Assembly (NCBI GenBank): GCA_916700875.1
Contig: CAKAKS010000034.1
Span: 18,546,506 to 18,610,505 of the forward strand
Source of the DNA: Sebastes aleutianus
Lineage: Eukaryota > Chordata > Actinopteri > Perciformes > Sebastidae
Length of the DNA stretch: 64,000 bases
Direction: 5' to 3'
The translations under genes and the position numbers were made by a program. The notes beneath the pieces are model-generated. The model searched no databases. It was given only the letters and a program-made list of their open reading frames with translations, and had not been told where the DNA came from. How positions within the stretch are numbered: the stretch's first letter is position 1; each line of letters begins with the position of its first letter. Shown here piece by piece: positions 58,579 through 64,000 of the stretch.

Positions 58579-59603
58579 TAGGGGTATAACGATACGTTTT
58601 TACAACGGTACGTATCACTCTCCATGGTTCCGATACGATTCAAGGACAATATTTGGCTCATGTAGAGTGATACGATTCGATATGTAACTTTTCTTTTGCC
58701 AAAAATTCAATCAGTTTGACTGTGAAATAAATATGATACTTGACAGTACAGGTCAGGATTCCTCAAAGTTTTTCTTGTAAGAGAATCAGGGATAAATGAA
58801 TTATGGATATAAACAAGTACAAATACAAATACATACACCTTTATTTGAAAATAATAAAAGTGCAACTTCAGCTCCTTCAATTCTCAAGATACAAGGCAGT
58901 GCAATATTTAACAGAAAAATAAAATAAACCAACTTCTATTCAAGTTAAATGAACAGTGGTTTAATCTTCTGCTTCTGTTCTCATTTTCAAAGCAAATGGT
59001 AGAGCATTAATATTTAACAAAAAATAAAATTCAACCAACTTCTCTTCAGGTCTAATGAACAATGTGGTGTAACCACCTGCTTCTGTTCTCATTTTCAATA
59101 GAAACAGTAGAGCAATAATAGTATAATAGCGTCTCAGTAGGTGCGTGGAAAGACTGGTCGTGTGGCCTTTGCATATTATGCAAACGAGGGATATCTCCCT
59201 TTTTGCAAAAAGCCAAAATGTTTCCACACGCTGGACCTCAAAAGCGGCTTGAAAATCTCTCGCTCGTCTGGCTCTGCCTCGCCATCAGCCATGCTTCAAT
59301 TTGTTGTCGTCTTTCTGAGATTGGCGCTGCTGGCGCACGTCTGACATCATACACAGGGAGAGTGAACCGGAGGGACGTTAAACAATTCTTTATTATTAAA
59401 AGTGCTAAAAAATACATCCATATATAACGTTTGTCGTGCTTAAATACAAGGTGCAAATTCTTAGTATCGATACAATCGATTATTTACTTTGGAAATTTTA
59501 GATGGATTTAAGATTCAAGATTCAAGATACCTATATCGATGTAGTTAGATCGTAGGAATATAAATCGATACATCAATGTAGTAGATGAATCATTACACCC
59601 CTA
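58579..59603. mobile_element. hAT-type non-autonomous transposon with perfect 8-bp target duplication
   Basis: The ends TAGGGGTATAACGATACG and CATTACACCCCTA are inverted repeats. ATGCACAA at 58571-58578 is repeated exactly at 59604-59611, an 8-bp duplication that defines the hAT superfamily. The interior has a tandem duplication of about 105 bp (about 58890-58998 and 59000-59105, with 'cttctgttctcattttcaa' in each). The short frames inside, including an 88-codon one on the minus strand, do not resemble a hAT transposase, so the 1,025-bp element depends on one supplied elsewhere. Confidence 0.92.
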
Positions 59604-59611
59604 ATGCACAA

Positions 59612-60360
59612 GCATACTGATCCTTCTTTAAACTTACAAGCTTGAGTTTGTTAGAAATGAAATGATTAATTAAAGGTCTTGAAACTACATATAGACTGCA
59701 ACCTTCTCCGACAAAAGCCAAGCAATTTAACACACTTGCAGTATATTTTTCATTGACAATAGGTGGGTGTTATTGGGTCTTTATCACTACGAAAACTGTC
59801 TAACAAAACTTCACGACATGCTCCTCCTCACTTCTCCATCCAGTAATTTTCTCTAACTTGTCACAGACGTCTGAACTCTAGCCCCGCGCAGGCATCTGCT
59901 TTGTGCCTCGGCCCACTCTGTCAAGTCTTCTGCGGTGAGCACAGATAAGCAAACCTGGGAGAGATGGTATCGGACCGCTGGGTTCAAGAAACTGACAACT
60001 CCATCACCCCTAGTCAGATCAGAAGGGACCTGGAGAGCAATGCATATAGAGCAGTTTGAGATGAATCCTTATGATTCGCTATATGGCCATTATGCTTCTC
60101 TGCGTGACGCTTTACACAAGATATAACTGCATCCGAGATTATAGGCAGTATGCAGGCTTTGAATAGATGAGGGGGAGGGGAGGCATTTATAGCTAACAGT
60201 CTGACATGACGCCCTAATGTGCTGCAATTCGTCTTGGTTTCTGTATCTGTTAATCACACATTTACTGTATTGTGGATGTTTGATTGCAGATCATCTGAAG
60301 AAATAGAGGTTAAGAAGAAATTAAAAACCTCATGCATTTCACAAGGCCACATTTGCCATT
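59612..60360. other. intergenic, no gene seen
   Basis: No repeats or exon-like frames were recognised. Confidence 0.4.
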
Positions 60361-61750
60361 CAGGGCTGCACGATTATGGCCGAAATGCTAATCACGATTA
60401 TTTTGATCACGATTATTTATCACAATTATTCTTGATTTTAGTGTCAAAATTGTTTTTATTGCACTTTCACATTAGCACTGCTTTCACATCCCTGTTATGC
60501 TACACTCCTGCTAATGCAGCCTACAAATCTTTGCATCAAAATAAAACTTGTCCATATTCACAGTGCATCTCCTTTAAGCAAAATATAATGAAATTGTATG
60601 AAAACTTTTTTACCCCAAATTAAATCAACAGAACACTGCTTTCACTTTCACGTTGTGCTACATTCCTACTAATTAACAAATGTTTTTTGCATAAAAATAA
60701 GACTTAAAATAAGGTTCTTCTTCACCTGAATTCAGTGCATTTTCTACTCTGGACGGCGGCCGCAACATTCAGCAAAGTTTTTCACAGGCTGCCACTGGAG
60801 GGTGCTTGCGCAGCGGCATGACAGCAACCCCAAAAGTGAAGCCAAAACATCTGGATCGCCCCCTGGCGGCTGGCTGTTAGTTTAGTGAGCGCTTGATTAG
60901 ATATGCAGCTTTCTATGAGCGGAGCACGCATTTTAAAGGGACTGTTTGTAAGAATCAGAAATACTTGTTAACAGCGACACCTGTGGCCGTTAAGTCAGCA
61001 TCGAGCTCGCGCTTGTGCTCGCTACATAGGCATGAACGAGCATCGCTCAAAACAGTGAGGCGACACACGTCAGCTAAAACCACAATATCACTCTATATTT
61101 CACCTGCTTTGCAGTAATGTTAGCTGACCAGACGAAGGTCTCTCCATGAATCAATGCTGATCCTAGTGTTGGCTTTTCCTGCTTCGGCCTCCCGACGAGA
61201 CGATAACGTTTCTCGCTGCGGAGCCCCGTCACTTCACAAGACACGGAAAACCTCTGTTGGTCTGGAGGAGCATTTATTTCTGCACAAAGGTCCACTGTAC
61301 ATTTACTAGATATTCTCAGAGCTACGAAGTCTTCTGCAGTGTGTAGTGTGCGCGCATGCACGTGAGGTGGAGCGAGCTGAGTGAAGGCATGCAGGCAAAG
61401 GAGCAGAGGAGCAGAGGAGTAGAGTACAGCAGAGACTCCGGCCCTGGAGACCAAAGCTACGGTCTCCCCCGCGTCCTCCGACCGCGTCCAACACTGTTTA
61501 ACAGACGGGCTTCACTAGATATAACTTTGATGCTTCCGTGTAGTTTGTGTTGGAGTCTTGTCTGAACAGCGTAGCCACACGCGAGCGAGCATATGCGAGC
61601 GTGCATGGGACACCGACCCGGTTGATTTATACGTGTAAGAAGTTACAAACAGTCCCTTTAAACGTCAATATGGCAGTCGATCATGTTCATTTAATTGTGG
61701 GAATCAAAAATCGTGATGACGATTAATATTCGATTACTTGTACAGCCCTA
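60361..61750. mobile_element. TIR repeat ('AGGGCTGCACGATTATGGC'), host of a nested element
   Basis: The left end 'agggctgcacgattatggc' pairs imperfectly with the right end 'gattacttgtacagcccta'. Both flanks carry 'atcacgatta/atcgtgat' repeats typical of this fish family. The body is interrupted by a TTAA-flanked element at 60937-61657. The stretch 60750-60900 ('cggcggccgc', 'tcgccccctggcggctggct') looks like yet another inserted repeat. Confidence 0.7.
60937..61657. mobile_element. TTAA-flanked element with perfect terminal repeats (nested)
   Basis: TTAA at 60933-60936 and 61658-61661 flank AGGGACTGTTTGTAA and TTACAAACAGTCCCT. Including the TTAA and one more base the inverted repeat is perfect over 20 bases, the best-preserved ends in the window, which suggests a relatively recent insertion. 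It lies inside the repeat 60361-61750. Open frames at 61074-61565 on both strands show no transposase motif. Confidence 0.92.
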
Positions 61751-63807
61751 GCCATTCCTACCCTGGATTAATTTATTAGGAAGCAGCTTTTAGTGCCTCT
61801 GTGACCTAAGGACAGTGGCAAGGTGAAATGCAGAAGGTTACGCAACTGCAGGCCAGTCCAGGAGAAGAAAATTACAACAATTTAGCAGAGTGACAAGCCA
61901 GGCCTGGAGGCACGCAGCCAGATCACTCATGCTCCCTCATGTATGACAGCCGGGGCACACTGCCCTCTCCGCCGCCTCAGGAATACAATAACGACTGCAC
62001 ACTGTGTGTCTGTGTGTGCATCCACATGATGTGTGAGTGCAAACTGTATGCACACAGGCTGTGTTTATATGCATACGCTGCTTAAGCAAGCCTCGGCCGG
62101 CGCCGCAGAACAAGGAGTCATGTTTCCTGTGATGAGCAACACAGGCAGACGATTAGGCATTGTTTTTGTAATACGGTTGCGTCCTGCCTCCAGCCTGCAA
62201 GCCGCGGCTGAACACAGAGGCATCTGTATCCGCATCCTCTGCGTAGTCTGAACATGTACTTGGTATTCCTGATAGGACTAGAGCTGGCTAACTGAGCTTT
62301 CCTGGCAGTCTGGCAGATCTGCAGAACGCAGCTCTGTGGTGGTACATTAGAAACAGAGTAGCAGCACAAAAAAACAACAGCAGCTCTGCATAGGCTCTGA
62401 GTCAACTAAATGGGCTGTGTGTTCATGACAGGAGGAGAATAATTGGTCCAATTTATGCCGTGTGGATTTATGGCAAGCTGTCGCACATTTGGTGCAGGCC
62501 TTCATGTCTTTTTTTTTTCTCCTTCGATTTGTCATTGATGTGTCAGGGGCGAAACAAATGGGAGCGCATAAACATGTGTGACGCTTTTGAATGTTGTTGC
62601 CGGAAGAAAAATAGAAAAGATCTGTGTTTGTGTGCAAACAAAATTAAAGTAATCACAATATTTTTATCTCGCCATTAAACCCTGCGAAACAGCCCAAATG
62701 GAAAAGATGGAAATGGGTTTATGGCGACTGCAACAGAAATCAGAAAATGTCATCAGCATCATGGCGCATATACTCATATCATTTTCAGTGTAACCCCGGG
62801 CGAAGTCCAACTTAACTATACTGTGATCCTGTCGGTTGCATACGGGTTGCGTCTTAGGTCTTTCTGTCCTGCTAAGTTCAAGGAGCGTTAGCCTGAGAGA
62901 GATCAATGAAATGTACTCCAGTGGAAGCAAGAGAGGAACGCAAATCCATGTACTCCTACCGGCAGACATGAAGCATAATGTATTCTTCCTGCAGACTTAT
63001 CTGTATCAGCGCATCTATCAGTTCAGTTCTAGGCTGCCGATTTGAAATAAGTGGAGAATATTTATGTTGCAGTGCATTCATGTGCATGTACATTGGCCAT
63101 GCAAATGCAGGCATAACGCAAGCATGATAAGCTCCCCTCTGAATTCTGAAAAATCCCAACAAGGTACTTTGAATGTAAGAATTTCTGTGTGGCAGGAGCT
63201 GCAGTGTGCACAGACAAACATGATGATTATAGGGTTATGTTTACATTTAGGGTTAATCTTTTCCTTGAGGTTTGAATTAATCTATTATTCCATTAACATC
63301 TATTATAATAGGGATTTCCCTTTTCAATCCGAATGTTCAGAATTGGGGCCAATCCAGTGATGCTTTGGTGGATCATGTATGTTTACACAGCTTTCAATAA
63401 TGCCCCATCATGCTGAATTATTACACACTGGAACTATACAGCTTTCTGAAGTAGTTGATGATGAGTGAAGCACAGACCATATGAAATTAATAAACTGCAG
63501 CTAAGAGTTTCAACTGGAGACAGTTTAGAGGTTAAAGTTTTGCAGTTGCTGTTGGTTGAAAACTGTATTTTGTTCATTGTGGAGATGGAGAGAAGCAAAC
63601 CGTCAAACAGATCCACATCGTACACAGGGATAAATCATCATGTTTTGGTGATTATTATTTCTTTTGATAAAATATTGCCCTCACATGAACGAAAGATGCT
63701 CCAAACTTTGCAGAATTGCAAAATTATGTGGGGAAAAGTGGTAGAGGTGAAAGACACTTTCTGAATTTTGAAACCGTCATTTTTGTTCCCAAACCCCAAA
63801 GCCTTGA
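61751..63807. other. intergenic, no gene seen
   Basis: Single-copy-looking sequence with short GT-rich patches at about 62000-62040. No exon was recognised. Confidence 0.4.
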
Positions 63808-64000
63808 AGGTGCAATGTGTAATACCTGACCACCTGCTCCAAAGAAATAGGGGGGCAGCATTTCACCTCTACTACTGGGTCCATACAATCTGAATTTACA
63901 GTTCAGTTATTAAATGAAAGCCAACTACTAACTGCTGAAACTCTGAGAGACGGTCAAAATAAGACTGTTATCTTACAATCTTCATGTGTGGTGTCGGCCT
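63808..64000 (+). mobile_element. possible left part of a TTAA-type element, running off the window
   Basis: TTGA at 63804-63807 is followed by AGGTGCAATGTGTAATAC, close to the left end of family X (AGGTGCAGTTTGTAGG). The sequence that follows does not clearly match the family X interior and no right end is within the window. Confidence 0.35.

Noticed and set aside
61074..61565. 126-codon minus-strand frame and overlapping frames
   Set aside because: They lie wholly inside a TTAA-flanked non-autonomous element and show no transposase motif.

Overview
The window is nuclear DNA of a ray-finned fish, most likely a percomorph teleost. It holds a spliced vertebrate ribosomal-protein gene with a CpG-type promoter, followed by more than 60 kb without another recognisable gene. 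That remainder is dense in short non-autonomous DNA transposons, L2-like LINE tails, a tRNA-derived SINE and other repeat families I recognise as typical of percomorph genomes. There is no operon structure, no prokaryotic signal and no CRISPR array.

Layout: (1) 340-1800 is rps29, encoding the 56-residue zinc-binding 40S protein uS14/RPS29, in three coding exons on the plus strand with an NRF1-site/pyrimidine-tract promoter, a YY1-like intronic motif and an AATAAA signal. Intron 2 carries a tandem duplication of about 285 bp. (2) 1.8-64 kb is intergenic, or possibly the intron of a neighbour whose exons lie outside. About a third of it can be assigned to repeats by terminal inverted repeats (TIRs), target-site duplications (TSDs) or multiple copies inside the window.

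The repeats fall into groups. At least twelve elements sit exactly between two TTAA (once TTAA/TTGA) tetranucleotides, mostly with AGG...CCT-like ends, and several are nested. A 1,025-bp element has a perfect 8-bp TSD (hAT type). Several TIR families share an internal 'cctaaacctaa...gttttgttgcc' core, and in one of them the core has expanded into a 30-bp minisatellite of about 18 units. A second repeat family is present twice, once with a single copy of a 22-bp segment and once with a 12-13-copy array, so the ancestral and expanded states can be compared directly. A long AT-rich palindromic element lies at 53.3-53.9 kb.

No new gene system can be supported. Long open frames over the two minisatellites are artefacts of repeat period and composition. 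The most worthwhile leftovers are an exon-like frame with a splice donor beside paired CCAAT boxes (53.0 kb), a 178-codon open frame of unknown origin (43.8-44.3 kb), the duplicated hairpin-forming block in rps29 intron 2, and octamer-rich unique segments that could be conserved non-coding elements. Family names given to repeats come from structure and memory, since no database search was possible.
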